From assembly GCA_963082975.1 (NCBI GenBank), contig OY720349.1, positions 45,179,962 to 45,243,961 of the forward strand: a stretch of DNA of 64,000 nucleotides. The letters run 5' to 3'. Shown here piece by piece: positions 45,351 through 58,030 of this stretch. The stretch is from Labia minor (Eukaryota; Arthropoda; Insecta; Dermaptera; Spongiphoridae). The first letter of the stretch is position 1. Each line of letters begins with the position of its first letter. Below the pieces are notes generated by a model, which had not been told where the DNA came from, did no database searches, and worked only from the letters and a program-made list of their open reading frames with translations. The position numbers and the translations under genes were made by a program.

Positions 45351-46089
45351 GAAAGAAAATTTAAATTTTGAAAATAACGCAAAGATATGGTCATTTTTAT
45401 ATTTTCATTTATATATAAAAAAAAAACTAACTCAATTCTCACACGGTATATACTTACATTCATTTTCTAAATTAGTACAAAACAAATATAAAAAATGTTG
45501 TTTATTTTTTCTCCTAATTCGACGGCTTGGGAAAAAAATAAATGTGGTTTACAAATAATAAGCTAGATGAGGATAATAATCCCGAGCGACAAAAAGCATC
45601 ATAAATACGATATTGACTATTTTTTTGTTTTGTTTTATTTCTCTTATATTGTTTTCCTCTCATCATTGATGAGCCGAGCAAGTGTTGATTGTTTTCGCAT
45701 AGCTTGGCATTGTCATTACATTTAACGAAGAATAAAAATGATGATCATTCAAGCGATATATGATGTTGAAGTGTTAATAACTTGCCAAGTATTATATAAT
45801 AATATTTATATAACACTTTCAAAGAATTACATTCTTTCCATATTACTAATTGAGAAACAAACAACAGAAATTTTGCAGTATGCAGAATCTAAAACCCCTG
45901 AAACAAAGTATCAAAATTAAAAAAAATTACGAATAGAGTGCTCAACTCTTCTTATTTTTATTGTGCCAATAAAATTGTACAAAATATTTATTAAAAAAAA
46001 ATTAAATTGTTTTAAAATTAGATAAAAAAAATACAAATGAATCCGTATATTTTGATTATTATTGTATTTTGTTTTATAATATAATTTAT
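45351..46089. other. AT-rich spacer
   Basis: Frames at 45349-45558 and 45738-45920 are AT-driven. A mildly less AT-rich patch near 45650-45730 has no coding signal. Confidence 0.45.
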
Positions 46090-46560
46090 TTAGAGTATTA
46101 AAAAAAGGTAGAAAGTATCTTAAAGGGCCAAACTATGTCTATTGAAATTACGAGTTTCCAATCAGGTTTTATCTCCTTCTAATATCAATTGGGTCACACG
46201 AAAGACGCCTCATCCTATTCTTTACTCCTATTACTCTCCTCAAAGTCAATTTCTATTTTCCTGTCTGTCTCAATAAATTTGTATTCTTTATTTTGGCTTT
46301 TTACCTTTTTTTCTAACTCTCATTCTTTTCATCATCTCTGATCTCTCCTCGGGCAAAGTCCCAAAAAAGCGGATTAAGTTTTCTTTATTTCCGTGGGGGC
46401 CGTTCTCTGTAGCTTTAACAGGTGTTGGAGTGGTTCGTGAAGGACAATGTATATATACACCATTTTTATGCTCAAAGTATTCATTTGTCTTCCACAAAAT
46501 TTTTATATTTATTATTTTCCCTCTGATTAGAAAACTCCGTCTCATTCCCATCTACTGGTT
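46090..46560. other. GC-richer pocket, coding status unclear
   Basis: An 87-codon minus frame (46288-46551) starts MGMRRSFLIRGKIINIKIL and ends with a Lys/Arg-rich tail (MMKRMRVRKKGKKPK). No domain recognised and no clear splice sites. The block may be conserved non-coding DNA. Confidence 0.2.
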
Positions 46561-47006
46561 TATATATTAATAATAATTTAATATTATTCACTTTTGAAAA
46601 GATTAGGAATAGTTTTAAAATTAAATTTACTCATATTTACACTTTGCTACTAAGTGAGTAGAATTAGATTAGCAAAAAAGGCTAATGACCCGAACAAGAC
46701 AAACAAGGACAAATTTATTTGCAAAATAAATTTGATACTATTTTAAATTTGTCTAGAAGATTAAAAATATAAAATGAAATGATCAATTTCAATCATATAT
46801 CAAATATTATTATTAAATTACTAAATTATTTAATTAATATTATTATCTTATTATTAAATTATATTTTATTCTTTTAAAAAAAAAATTACAATATTCTAAT
46901 TACAATACTAGTATTAGATTAGTTCTAAGATTTAAAAAAATCCATTTTATGTTTATCTTTATGTTTAATATAAATGAATTCATGTTATTTTAAAAATATA
47001 TTATTT

Positions 47007-47084
47007 ATTATTATTATTATTTGAAGATCGAGGCATCTCAGCACCTACGACCATTTGTGATTTTAGAAATATAGTATACAGTAT
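47007..47084 (-). mobile_element. LINE 3' end fragment
   Basis: On the minus strand it matches the end of the 37205-37960 LINE: GGTCGTAGGTGCTGAGATGC, then CTCGATCTTCAAATAATAAT, with the (AAT)n tail at the low-coordinate side. Truncated exactly where a hAT MITE begins. Confidence 0.75.
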
Positions 47085-47457
47085 CAGACGCGGATTAAAC
47101 GCCGGGCGGACCGGGCGGAGGGGCCCACCGAAACCTAAATAAAAATATTTCCTTAAAAAAATTTAAAAAAAACTGTTGAGTTTATGGATAATCGGAGTTT
47201 AAATAAAACAAGTTATTCTTGATACAGTTCTTTATTCGGTCGTGTTTCAACCCCGACTAACTTAAGAAAAAATAATCAATTTTGGTTCTCGGCGACCACA
47301 GTAAAAATTATGTATTTTTTACATAAGTACTATATATGTATAAAACAGTCTACATTATAATATAAACAAAATTTGTCTTTCAATTATAATTGTAAATAAC
47401 AGAGGGCCCATTTCAATTTTACCGCCCGGGGCCCCCAATCAACTTAATCCGCCACTG
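47085..47457. mobile_element. hAT-like MITE
   Basis: Left end CAGACGCGGATTAAACGCC; right end, read inward, CAGTGGCGGATTAAGTTG. GC-rich subterminal blocks (CCGGGCGGACCGGGCGG and GGGGCCCCCAATC) surround an AT-rich core of about 250 bp. The 8-bp flanks TACAGTAT and TAAGAGTA are similar but not identical, so the target duplication is decayed or the element was rearranged. No coding. Confidence 0.75.
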
Positions 47458-47999
47458 TAAGAGTATACATATTATGTATATATATTAACATATTGAAAAT
47501 AGCTATTTATTTTTCCTTTAACCTTTTACTTTTATTTAGTTAGGGCTCATAATTTAAAAAAAAAATTAAAGTTCATGGTGTCATTACTTTAAAAGTCAAT
47601 ATTTTTTGAGAAATATTTGTTTTATTCAATAAAATCTAAGTTTGTTTATTAAATTGTTTTTTATTACTTGTATAAAAAATTGCAAATCCCCTTTGACCGT
47701 CTTGTTCCCATAAAGAGACTAAATATTCAAAAAATACCATCAATGAAATTATGAACGAAAAAAATACTTAATTAAATCCTTGAGATTTGTTAAAAAAACA
47801 AATAATAAATAAAAGAGCCAAGTTTCTTTTTAGTTAATTATCAGTATTTGTTTATTAAATCGTAAATTATGAAATAAAAAATGACCCCCCAACGAGTTAA
47901 TTGACCGATCTCTCTTAAATATTGGTATAATTAATTGCTTTCTTGTCAATTATGGAACTGTCAATATAATAATCTCAGACAGTAATTAGATAAGAATGA
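47458..47999. other. AT-rich spacer
   Basis: No feature recognised. Confidence 0.5.
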
Positions 48000-48310
48000 T
48001 ATAAAAAAAAAGCTTGGCTCTTATGATAAGTGGAAAGCAGAGCGTCTATTCGATTTCAATGGTCCAAGATCACCTCCGGACTTGTAAAGAAAGTCTAGTT
48101 GGTGTTTGTCGATGTTTAATTACTATTCGGTATCTGGTATTTGGTATGTATTGGCCGGTTGAGAATTGGACCGTGAGAAGGCGACTCGTTAAGCTGCCTG
48201 GGGACTTTACGGCGTCTTAAATATCAATCAACACACCATAATAAAGAACGGCAGGTGTGCAATTGGCCTAACCGGTCGCCCATTTTATGCCAACGGGAAG
48301 CTTAAGCTCG
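48000..48310. promoter_or_regulatory. GC-richer pocket, possible enhancer
   Basis: Contains CTTATGATAAGTGG, TTTAATTACTATTCGG, TATCAATCAACACACC, GGCAGGTGTG (E-box) and ACCGGTCGCC. GATA, homeodomain and E-box words in one 300-bp block suit a regulatory element. The 68-codon frame (48014-48220) is not recognised. Confidence 0.3.
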
Positions 48311-49319
48311 GAAATCGACACCTACCCTTTTAACAGAGACTTACCCTCAATTAAACTACATCTATTCAAATACATCATAAATCCTAAAGAAGTTATTAAT
48401 TTCGAATTAAATTTGATTGTATTCCTGAGCAATGAATTTAAATTAATAATTTATTATTTATTTACTAAAAATTAATCAAATAGTCTTTTTTCTACTACTT
48501 CCTCCTCCTCCCTCTGCCAATATTCATAAACTCTATCTATTTTATCATTTTAGATCATTATATTTACTATAATATAAAATATTTTATTTTATATTAAGAT
48601 TATCATTATATTTATATTTGAAATAATCTTTGGGGAAATATCTAATAGTTTACAATTTATTTTCATTTTTTTTTTTTTTAATATTCAAAGACAACTTAAA
48701 AATAATCAAATCCTTTTATAGCAATATTTATTTTTATTTGCTGTTGACCCCAAAAAGTTGAATTCAGCTGTATTTTCTTTACAATCACCAAATATAGTGA
48801 TAATATATACTCATATGTATATTTTATCTCCTTGGATTTCATAGATATGGTTTGGATGGGCTTGAATTTCCATTTAAGAATTGAATACTTGAATTACATA
48901 TTTAAATAAAATATGAATAAAAATGATTTTATATAAATATATTAAAAATATCTATAAAAAATTATTTATCTATATAATTTATGTTTTCTTAACTAATGAG
49001 AAAAATTTAAACTTATCTTTGAAAGAACTTAAAAATGCGTGACTAAATTCTTTCAACTGTCTTTATTCTGAGTCAATTAATTCCAATTTCTATCTTCTCA
49101 CAATTTACCCAACATTATTTTACCGCGTTCTATCTACCGGTCGTTTTTCATTTGGATCCTTATAAACAACTGAATTGCCTATCTTTCAATCTTCCTCATT
49201 GTTTTGAACAACTTGTTCCATTACCTTCTCGATTTTAAGATACTAATAATGTAACGTAAATACTTAGACATTTAGCAATTCCTCGATAATCAACTTTTGG
49301 CATTATTCTGTGGTTTCTT
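48311..49319. other. AT-rich spacer
   Basis: 49090-49240 is somewhat less AT-rich and may be an unrecognisable extension of the LINE relic that follows. Confidence 0.45.
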
Positions 49320-49480
49320 CTTTTTAAGTCCACCTTACCAACCATCTTATTTTCAAATATCATGAATATTTTATCGTCCGCCTAAGTCATAAACCATGCC
49401 TCAGCCTCAATCCTATAGGTATAATGTGTTCGCCAAAATATTACACTTACACTTCAAAAGCAATGTTCTGAAATGAAATG
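49320..49480 (-). mobile_element. Highly degenerate LINE ORF2 fragment
   Basis: The minus strand reads YRIEAEAWFMT, a stop, then ADDKIFMIFENKMVGKV. This resembles Y..E.W.LT..DE..L..FE.K.L.KI, the segment after the reverse transcriptase core of many LINEs. Only about 40 residues are readable. Confidence 0.5.
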
Positions 49481-49599
49481 TTCTGAAAATAAAAAGTAAC
49501 AAAATTTTTTTATTTTTTCACAACAATATAATTTTTCTAATTTGATTAATAAAGCATATATTTTTTAATTATTAAATAATTATCATTTATTTATTTATA

Positions 49600-50222
49600 A
49601 CTAGCTGCTCCGAGCGCCTTCGGCGCTCTTCACCCCTAGACGGGGGCCCCGCCCCCTGTACCCCCGAGTTGTCCCGTTTTTAGGTGCTCTGTCTCGGCGT
49701 CCCCAAAAATTTCTTCGGGACAGCCTATTATCCCGTTTTTTCAATATTTAGGACATTTCGTACTTTTTTTCAAAAAAGTTCTAAAAAAAAGGTAAACCGT
49801 TAGTCCCGGTTTGGTGTTTTCGAAATATGGTTACCCTAGTCATCGATCAACATGAAAAATAATTGTTTTATATATTTCAATTTTGATCCTCTTTGATAAT
49901 AGTTTTGGTGTGATAAGCCCCTTTACTGCATAATAATTATCAGCTATTATTTTTATCAATTAGTTATTACACATTACATAATATTGAAAAATAGTAATTA
50001 TGTACATATTGCATAATATTGAAAAATAAGTATGGGAAAAAGGGCTGTTTTTAGGGTTTTCCCGGCAATTATTCGATTTTTTCCTCCCCGTAAAAACCAT
50101 CCTTGGACTTCAACGAACATTTTAAAAATATAATTGTAAAAATTGGTCCAGGCGTTATTGAGTGATGCGGTTACCAATATATTTTGCGATTCATTTTTAT
50201 TTATAAGATTATAAGATTAATA
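49600..50222 (+). repeat. Family C repeat (Helitron-like or LINE-tail-like)
   Basis: Starts TAGCTGCTCCGAGCGCCTTC with the perfect stem GAGCGCC-TTC-GGCGCTC, then a GC-rich stretch (CGGGGGCCCCGCCCCC). Near the end is AATTGGTCCAGGCGTTATTG, followed by an ATAAGATTATAAGATTAATA end. No protein encoded. The end wording (ATAAGATTA) is shared with family D ends. Confidence 0.5.
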
Positions 50223-50514
50223 TAAATAGTTTGTGTATAATAAAAATAATTTCTATTATAAATCATATATAAATAAATTAGAAAATATTATTTGAATTTA
50301 TTTAATTATCTAAAAGGGTTTTTTACATAAAAAATATTTTCAACAGTTTGTTTGATAGTATAGAGATCCCTAATATAGGCGGGCTATTAAAATTAATTTT
50401 CATTATATACAACAACAGTTAAAATAAATTTAATTTTAATATAATTCTAGAATTGAACGGATGCTTTAAATTACATCAAACTTGTTCTTAGAATGGTACA
50501 ATCGGGGAGAAAAA

Positions 50515-50865
50515 AACTTTAATGTGCGATGGTGCAAGAGAGCAGGACAACGTCGGGGGCCCACGTGTGTCTGCAGATGGCCTTGTACCAGAGCCGGGCC
50601 TTCCGCAGCCCAACAACGCCGTTTCACTTTTCGTTTTTCATTTTTTTTTTCTTTTATTTAATTTATTTATTTATTTTTTCTTATTTATTATTTCTTCAGT
50701 CTCTTCTTTCGTTGTCTTGGCACAATGTCCTCGAATGCGATGGTCGCCTCATCGAAAAAATGAAGGGCCTAATAAATTAATTTCGACGTCACAGGACAGA
50801 TCCCCTGGGGGGGTTGCTGCCTCTTCGAAAACGAATCAATTACATTCTCTTCTAGTATTTATTTA
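50515..50865 (+). other. GC-richer pocket, unrecognised
   Basis: Two overlapping plus frames are open (50522-50866 and 50529-50780), partly because of a T run at 50641-50690. The first ~110 bp is GC-rich and exon-like (MVQESRTTSGAHVCLQMALY), and 50700-50820 contains CGACGTCACAGG, a CRE-like site. No domain recognised. Confidence 0.2.
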
Positions 50866-51074
50866 GTTGAATTAACAACGAAATATGATTACTGAACACA
50901 ATTTAAATATTATTAATATTTAAATTATGACTGCTCTTCCTTTGAATATAAATCTTGATCCTTCTCTTTTTTGATGTTATTAGAAATAATTAAATGAATA
51001 TTCAATTCTATTATCAATTTATTTTATATTAATTCTTCTTCCTGTCAATCAATCATTCATTCAGAAATGATTAA

Positions 51075-52331
51075 GGTAAGTTCGGTGAAGTGCGCGTCCA
51101 TTTTTTTAAATAACATTTTTGAGAGATGCTGTAGCTGTAAATATTAATTATGTGGGTTCAAAATTTTTATAGCATATACTTATGCTATTGTTATTCCTGG
51201 ATCGAGAAATAAAAATATTAAATTATGAGTAAAAGAACGATTAGTTGAACATTTTTGCATGGCAAGCACTTACCCGTTAAAGTGGGGTAAGTGCGAGTTT
51301 GCCTCATTTCCCCAATAAACTATTCTATTTTTACGGGTGAGGTAAGTGTTTTGAATCAGCATTCTATCCTGAAAAATATTCTCTAAAAATTTTTAAAATA
51401 GGTACACGGATAGGTATGAAAATAACTTTTTAAAGGACAGTAGATGATCAAACAGAGAAATTATAAAAGATAGACTTATTTTTCTTTTTTTGTTGTATTC
51501 AAACATTAAATGATAGTATAAATATTAAGATTAAGCTTATAAGATTGGCTGAAGCTATTATTAATTGTGTAAGAAGTCCATTTCTGGCACTGAATACGCC
51601 TTACGATGAGCTCGATACCTCGATATTTCGATACACATTTGGTCTTTCTGGTCATTTCCAAAGGCGACGAAAGCTTTCCATAGAGGAGATTGTGACTTCA
51701 TTGTCATCAATCTCAATGATTTTTCCTGGGAAAAACAAATCCTTGTTATTGAATATGATGTACTCACCGATGATGACGACCGGCTGACAATTGTATTCTC
51801 CTTCCAATTGTGTGATAACGTATAAGATAAAATGTTTATGTATGCCTGGAGGTATATAACTAAATATTTATATTATTAAGCTTATATAAAAACTCATAAA
51901 AAACTTTTTGGAGAGAGGCGCGCACTTACCCAGGCTTGATCCACCCCAGGCCAAAGTTCCGGGGTAAGTGCGAGCCCCTCTCTTAAATTCAAACGGAAAG
52001 TGTTTAAGATATAAAAAGGTTTAGGATCACTAGTTTTTAAACAATAAAGTGATAATAAATTGATATTTAAATAATAAAAACAAGTGATAGGGAAAATAAT
52101 TTAGGTTTAAAAGTACCCACCTGACTAGTGTGATGACCGTCAATGGTTGTGTGTCACATAAACGTCAATTGCCTTGATTTGTTTGCTTAGGGGTTCCAAC
52201 AGATTACTTAGCTGTCATAACAAGAAAATCACCAATAATTGCAAAAGATTGGTGCCAAGTTTAAAATAATATTAAGACTTCTGGAGGCATAACTGGCACT
52301 TACCCCGTGCGTGCACTTCACCGAATTTACC
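51075..52331 (-). mobile_element. TIR DNA transposon with iterated GGTAAGTGC motifs
   Basis: Left end GGTAAGTTCGGTGAAGTGCG; right end, read inward, GGTAAATTCGGTGAAGTGCA. Both sides are flanked by TAA (51072-51074, 52332-52334). GGGGTAAGTGC or its complement recurs at 51265-51300, 51340-51350, 51925-51975 and 52300. On the minus strand 51788-51560 reads GEYIIFNNKDLFFPGKIIEI, then DDNEVTISSMESFRRLWK, stop, PERPN. That resembles the small domain (GDYV...PG.V..I..... KWPE) at the C-terminus of several eukaryotic DDE transposon proteins. A 3-bp TWA target duplication would fit PIF/Harbinger, but the superfamily is not settled. Confidence 0.75.
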
Positions 52332-52381
52332 TAATTTGAAATTCATAAAGTATATATAATATTATTATTATTTTATAATTT

Positions 52382-53022
52382 TTACCGACCGACGATAGTA
52401 AGAGAGGTATTGTTTTCACACCAAATTTCACATGTGGAGATTTTTACATATCTCCACGAATCATGCATTTTCTAAAAAGAAAAAAGTATTTTTAGCATGA
52501 TGTCTCTCCGTCCGTCTGTCCGTCTGTCCGTCTGTCCGTCCGTAAAGATGTGTACAGCCTGAATGGCTTATCCGATTTTGATGAAATTTGGTATATTTAC
52601 TTAATGCATCAGTGGGATGAATTGATCAACTTTTGGTGCAATTCCGGAAACCGAAAGTGGTAGTATTAGCGATCGACGATAGGAAGGGAAGGGTTATTTT
52701 CACACCAAAGGAGATTTTTTTATATATCACCACGAATCATGCACTTTGTATTGGTTTTATCCTCGAGAAAAATCATATTTATTAGTTTTTTCTTGATTTA
52801 AAATTATATCATCCAGCCATTCATGACGTCACAGCTTGGACTTGCATATATATTATAAATAAAATACAATAAAAATGTTTATATTTATTATTTATGTATC
52901 CATATCTGTTTTTTATTACATTAATAGATATATTAAAATTATTTGAAATTGTTTCTGTAGCTGGAAATTAATTTATTTCAAACCGTCGGTCGGTTCGGAC
53001 CTGGCCACAGGTCAACTTATTT
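52382..53022 (+). mobile_element. HINE-like family A copy 4
   Basis: Complete: ACCGACCGACGATAGTAAGA to GACCTG-GCCA-CAGGTC-AACTTA. Small internal losses are visible, for example ACACCAAAGGAGATT lacking the second AATTTCACAT. The start lies 50 bp from the TIR element's right end. Confidence 0.85.
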
Positions 53023-53164
53023 ATATGTAAATTACTACAAAAGAAATCCAGAAAATAAAAAACATCAAAATCTTAATTAATATATAAAATATAATATGTT
53101 TATAAAGTAAAATATAAAAATATAAAAAAATATATTGTGAATATAAATAGTAGCAATAATGGGT

Positions 53165-53362
53165 GATGTTTGACTAGCGAAAAATATATTTGTGGAAAAC
53201 CGATTGGGAAACGTTAATATTGGACAATGTAGAAAGTGACGTGAAAGAAATGGAAGAAAATAGGATGGGTGTAGCTCAGGACAGGTGTACTTGGAGAAAT
53301 ATGGTTGTTGCGGCTAAGAACTTTAGAGTTCGAGAGCCACAGAGACAGACAGGCAGAAAGTG
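53165..53362 (+). mobile_element. LINE ORF2 C-terminal fragment (same family as 8650)
   Basis: Reads SDVKEMEENRMGVAQDRC, then TWRNMVVAAKNFRVREPQRQ and TGRK followed by a stop. The preceding nucleotides GCGAAAAATATATT and ACCGATTGGGAAACG match the 8707-8745 copy. This copy keeps the AQDR..WR..V.AA end more intact. Confidence 0.7.
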
Positions 53363-53859
53363 AATATAAATTTTTTAACTTATTTTAACTTATTTTTATT
53401 AGTTATTATTAATGTTACAATATGAATATGATTGATTAACATATTTTTTATATTTTTTAAACCTAATTTATTGTATTTTAATTTTAGGTATTATTTAATT
53501 TTTAAATTATTATGATTTGATTTTTTCTTGTTGGCGACCTTAACAATAAGCCAATTGATGAACAAACTTAAGGAATTTGATATATTCAGAAGCATCATTA
53601 CTAAAGTGAAAGTGAAAATTCTTGTACTAATTTACTCCACTTATGATTATTCAATTACGACACACAAATATTTCTATAAGAGGAAGGATACAAATTTTTT
53701 CAACATAACTGACGATTTCAATTAAAGATTGCAACAAATACATTTTTTTTTCTTTTTTTTTCTATTTCAATAATATATTTATTTATTTCTTGAATTATTA
53801 ACAGGCGATTAATTAATTATTTCTTAAATATTTCTAGTATGTAAACATTAATAAAAAAA
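53363..53859. other. AT-rich spacer
   Basis: The 65-codon frame at 53528-53725 has no recognisable motif. Confidence 0.45.
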
Positions 53860-53869
53860 AAAAGCTAAA

Positions 53870-54150
53870 TTCAGGAGAACAAAGCCATTTTCTCGACATG
53901 AAAGGCGTGCTTCATCAAAGATCATAAACATACCGTACAAGTTTTTCTTTAAAGTCGATTTGAACTCGTGTCCTCGAGACTTCTGGGCTTGGAACTTCGT
54001 GCTAATAAATAAATACATTGTGGGTACACCTGGCCTAGAAATTGGAATGCGATCCACGAGGAATGGATCCTTCAACAACCGGGCGACAACGATTCGTGAG
54101 AAATCTCCAAAGGTGTTAATTACTTTCCTTTCTTCATCATCAATCTATGA
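53870..54150. other. GC-richer pocket, coding status unclear
   Basis: Frames are open on both strands (minus 53848-54078, plus 53960-54154). The minus frame reads SRGHEFKSTLKKNLYGMFMI; the plus frame reads NSCPRDFWAWNFVLINKYIV. Neither is recognised and no clear splice sites bound them. Confidence 0.2.
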
Positions 54151-54238
54151 ATAAACATACCAACAGGGAATTATCATATTTAATATACTTTCACTATCAA
54201 AACTCAATCCAATAAAACATTTATTAAAATAAATATAA

Positions 54239-54290
54239 GTACCTGATATAGCGAGCAAGTGCTCGGTACTTTAAAATAACATATGTTATG
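54239..54290 (+). repeat. Family D-like palindromic end
   Basis: AAGTACCTGATATAGCGAGC..GTGCTCGGTACTT repeats the outer palindrome AAGTACC/GGTACTT of family D. Confidence 0.4.
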
Positions 54291-54452
54291 GACTGTGAAT
54301 ATTAGGTGTAGAATATTAATAAATTTGCTGAGATTATATATAATGAATAACCTCCTTGATACTATTCTTATTTTATAATCTCATCTTTGTCTCTATTGGT
54401 ACATAGAAAATATCAATCAATTTCAAAAAATCAGAAATTATCTTTTAGTATA

Positions 54453-55124
54453 CGAGGTTGGTTCAAAAGAAAAGGTGAATTTTGAATTATTTGAAAAGTA
54501 GTTATTTATTCATTAGTATTCATTTTGTCCCCTTCAAAGTAATTTATACAGATATAATGCACTTATGCCAGCGCTTCTTCCAATCGTCGAAGCACTTCTG
54601 AAATGCGCTTTTTGGTATGACTATCAGGTCATTCTTCGATTCCGTCTTTATCTCTTCAATTATAGTAAAACGCTTTCCTTTCATTGGCCTCTTCAGTTTT
54701 GGATATAGGAAAAAGTCGCAGGGAGCCAAATCTGGTGAATACGTTGGTTGAGGCGGGATTACGGTGTTGTTTTTGACCATAAAATCACGAATAAGCAATG
54801 ATGGGTGAGCTGGTACATTATCGTGATGGAGAATCCATGATTTATTTTTCAACAATTCCGATCATTTGATATATTGCTTCACGCAAACGTTGCATGACTT
54901 CCTTGTAGTATTCCTAATATGTTTTTTAAGTAGAAAATCGAAGAACACTCAATATGTGAATAACTTTTTTAGTTGTAAAAAACAAACTACTAATCCAAAA
55001 TGGCTGATAATGTTAACATATGAGAAACATAGGTGTACAAACATAACAAAAAAAAAAATTCGATAATCGAATGTACACAGCCCGCAAACATTCAAAATTT
55101 ACCTTTTCTTTTGTACAGATCTCG
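54453..55124 (-). mobile_element. Internally deleted mariner, DD34D
   Basis: Terminal repeats CGAGGTTGGTTCAAAAGAAA and, read inward from the right, CGAGATCTGTACAAAAGAAA, with TA on both sides. A 103-codon minus frame (54544-54855) keeps the transposase C-terminal half: ILHHDNVPAH and SPDLAPCDFFLYPKLKRPMK, the two Asp 34 residues apart. The frame ends with WKKRWHKCI. The N-terminal half is replaced by about 230 bp of non-coding sequence before the right end. It cannot make transposase but keeps both ends. Confidence 0.9.
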
Positions 55125-55662
55125 TATAACATTTTTTAAGAATTTATTAAAATCATCTCTGATCTAATCTCCATACATACATGTTCGACAATGAATACAA
55201 ATATTAGAAATTAATTCAGGCACAATTTTATTCAAATGTATAAATTTTTATTTTTATTTCTAATAATTAAATATCATTTAAATTTTTTAATATAATTTAT
55301 TGTAAAAGTTTTAATATTAATTGATATAATTGAATATTATTAGACAATATTTATTGAATATTTTAATTGAAATAAGATATTATCGATCATTTTAAATGAA
55401 TATCAATTAAAGAAAGAATTTGTTTTTAAAAAATCATATATTATATAATATGTTGAAATTTTAAAGATCAAAAAGTCATAGTTAGATATATAAAATTTTT
55501 TCGAGTATAAGATATATTTTAAATTACTACATAAATAAAAGAAATAATATTGCAAGTTTCTTCATTTATAATTGTTCTTTTGTTTTATTACATTTCTAAC
55601 TACATGAATGTTATTTTTTTTGTCGATCTCAGAAAAGTTTAATGTTTATCAAAGATCATTTT
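55125..55662. other. AT-rich spacer
   Basis: No feature recognised. Confidence 0.5.
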
Positions 55663-56286
55663 TTACCGACCGACGATAGTAAGGGAGGTATTGTTTTCAC
55701 ACCAAATTTCACATGTGGAGATTTTTACATATCTCCACGAATCATGCATTTTCTTAACAGAAAAAAGTATTTTTAGCATGATGTCTGTCCGTCCGTCCGT
55801 CCGTATAGATGTGTACAGCCTGTACGGCTGAACGGATTTTGATGAAATTTGGTATATTTACTTAATGCATCAGTGGGATGAATTGATCAACTTTTGGTGC
55901 AAATCCGGAAACCGGAAGTGGTAGTATTAGCGATCGACGATAGGAAGGGAAGTGTTATTTTCATACCAAATTTCACATGAGGAGATTTTTTACATATCAT
56001 CACGAATCATTCACTTTGCATTGGTTTTATACTCGAGAAAAATCATCTTTATTATTTTTTTCTTAATTAAAAATATATGACGTCATCCAGCCATTCATGA
56101 CGTCACAGCCTGGTCTTACATATATATTAGAAATAAAATAAAATTAAAAATATGTATGTTATATGCCTATCTGTTTTTTATTACATTAATAGATAAATTA
56201 AAATTATTTGAAATTGTTTCTGTATCTGGAAATTAATTTATTTCAAACCGTCGGTCGGTTCGGACCTGGCCACAGGTCCACTTATT
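55663..56286 (+). mobile_element. HINE-like family A copy 5
   Basis: Complete, with a short (GTCC)4-type array at 55786-55803. The end reads CAGGTCCACTTA, one base different from other copies. Confidence 0.85.
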
Positions 56287-57635
56287 ATTAAATCAAATAA
56301 CCAATATTTATATGATGTTAATAATAATAATAATAATAATATTCATGTATAAAGTTTTGTCATTAATTGACATCTATCATTAATTACTTTAATTAAAAAT
56401 AAATAATTAATATGAATTTTCTTTAAAATGAGATGAGATATAGATCGATTCTTTATCGCCAAAACTATCTATTACATTAATTTCACAAAAATCTCGTACA
56501 TAATATTTAAGATCAAATATATATATATATATAAATAGATGCCTAGGTATATATATACATACATACAATTTTTGCTAGTATTATAAGATTAGATAGATAA
56601 ATAGATAATACAAAGAGTTTTTATTAATTTTTAAGGATGACTTAAAGAGTGAATTTATCAAAATAACCCTTAAAATTAATTATCGCTTCTAATATTACAA
56701 GTATTTTTTGAAAAAGGTTAGAGAAAACTACTTTTATTATTGATTTATCTAAAATAAAAGTCAAACTTTCAATTTTATTTCCAAATACATATAGTTAAAA
56801 AATTACTTATTTGAACTTATAAGTTTTTTCTATAGATATTTAATACAAGTAATACACGGCTTATATTATTCTCTATCAATTAAAATTTGAAATTTATTTC
56901 TCATAATAAAGGTCAACAACTTTAACATTTTCTGTGGTGAGATAAAATTATTTCCTAATGGTAAAAAAAAAATTACTGTAATTTTAAAATATATTTAATA
57001 AATGATTGATAAGTGAAAAAAATCATCTTAAGATGAATCTTTGTTGTTTTTTGCTTAACATAACATTTGACCCCATGAAAAATGTAGTTAATTTAAGTCG
57101 TTTTTTTTTTTAATGAAAGTTATAGGAAATATATAAACCGTGTGCACGCTATATTTTTTCAATCTTTATACTCTGAGTCAATCTTCGAACTCGTACCTTA
57201 ATAAAGAATTCTAACAGTGAATTCATCTTATACTCCTTCTAAATCAATAATGGGAAGATTTTTCTATTCTTTTCCGAGATGATAACTTTCAAAAATAAAA
57301 ATAAACTAGCCTGAACGTAACACATTACATTATTAAAAATTTATATTTAAAAAATTTTAATATTCAATATATCGATGTATTTATTTTTAATTGATGTTTT
57401 CATAATATCAATCAAATTATTATTGTTTTTTTCTTCAATTCTTGTTATTTAAAATCGTTTAATTATATATTTAGCCTGGCATTCAGGTCAATAGGGTTTA
57501 ATTATACAATTACAACGTGAGAAAATTGAATATTTGTTACTCGGTTCACAAAGAAAAGAGAAAGTTTCATTTAGAGAATAATAATTAGTTCAATAAAAAA
57601 ATTGTTTTTCACATTTTTATAGGTATAAATTAATA
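56287..57635. other. AT-rich spacer with a family D-like end
   Basis: (ATA)n near 56322-56342. GCTAGTATTATAAGATTAGA at about 56573-56593, after TATATACATACATACAA, resembles the family D end. Nothing else seen. Confidence 0.45.
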
Positions 57636-58030
57636 TAAAGTAGTTCCGGTCCTTACGTAGATGGGACCCCACTCAGAATGACCTTCACGTTAACCCGGAT
57701 TCAGTGAAGAGACTCATCCAAGATAAATATTTTTTTTTTATTATTATGTTGAAAAAGTAATTAAAATTTATTAGTTTTGAGAAATTGTTTAACATTATTA
57801 ATTTATTGATTTTAACCATTTTTATATCTATAAAAAAAGATGTTTGCATATATATGAGTATGAATATAATTATTTACTTATAAAGTTACAGATCGCAATA
57901 AAATTTGGTACATATATGGTTTAATTCTAAAAGATGAACACAGATATATATTGTCGAAAATTATATTATATGGCTAGTATGTTAAAAAAACCATTTTACT
58001 TGGAATGGTTCTTACATCATTCCATCTAAT
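57636..58030. other. Mixed patch, unrecognised
   Basis: 57640-57720 is GC-richer (TAGATGGGACCCCACTCAG; GTTAACCCGGATTCAGTG). 57895-57915 has CAATAAAATTTGGTACATAT, similar to the phrase shared by the HINE families. No frame. Confidence 0.3.
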
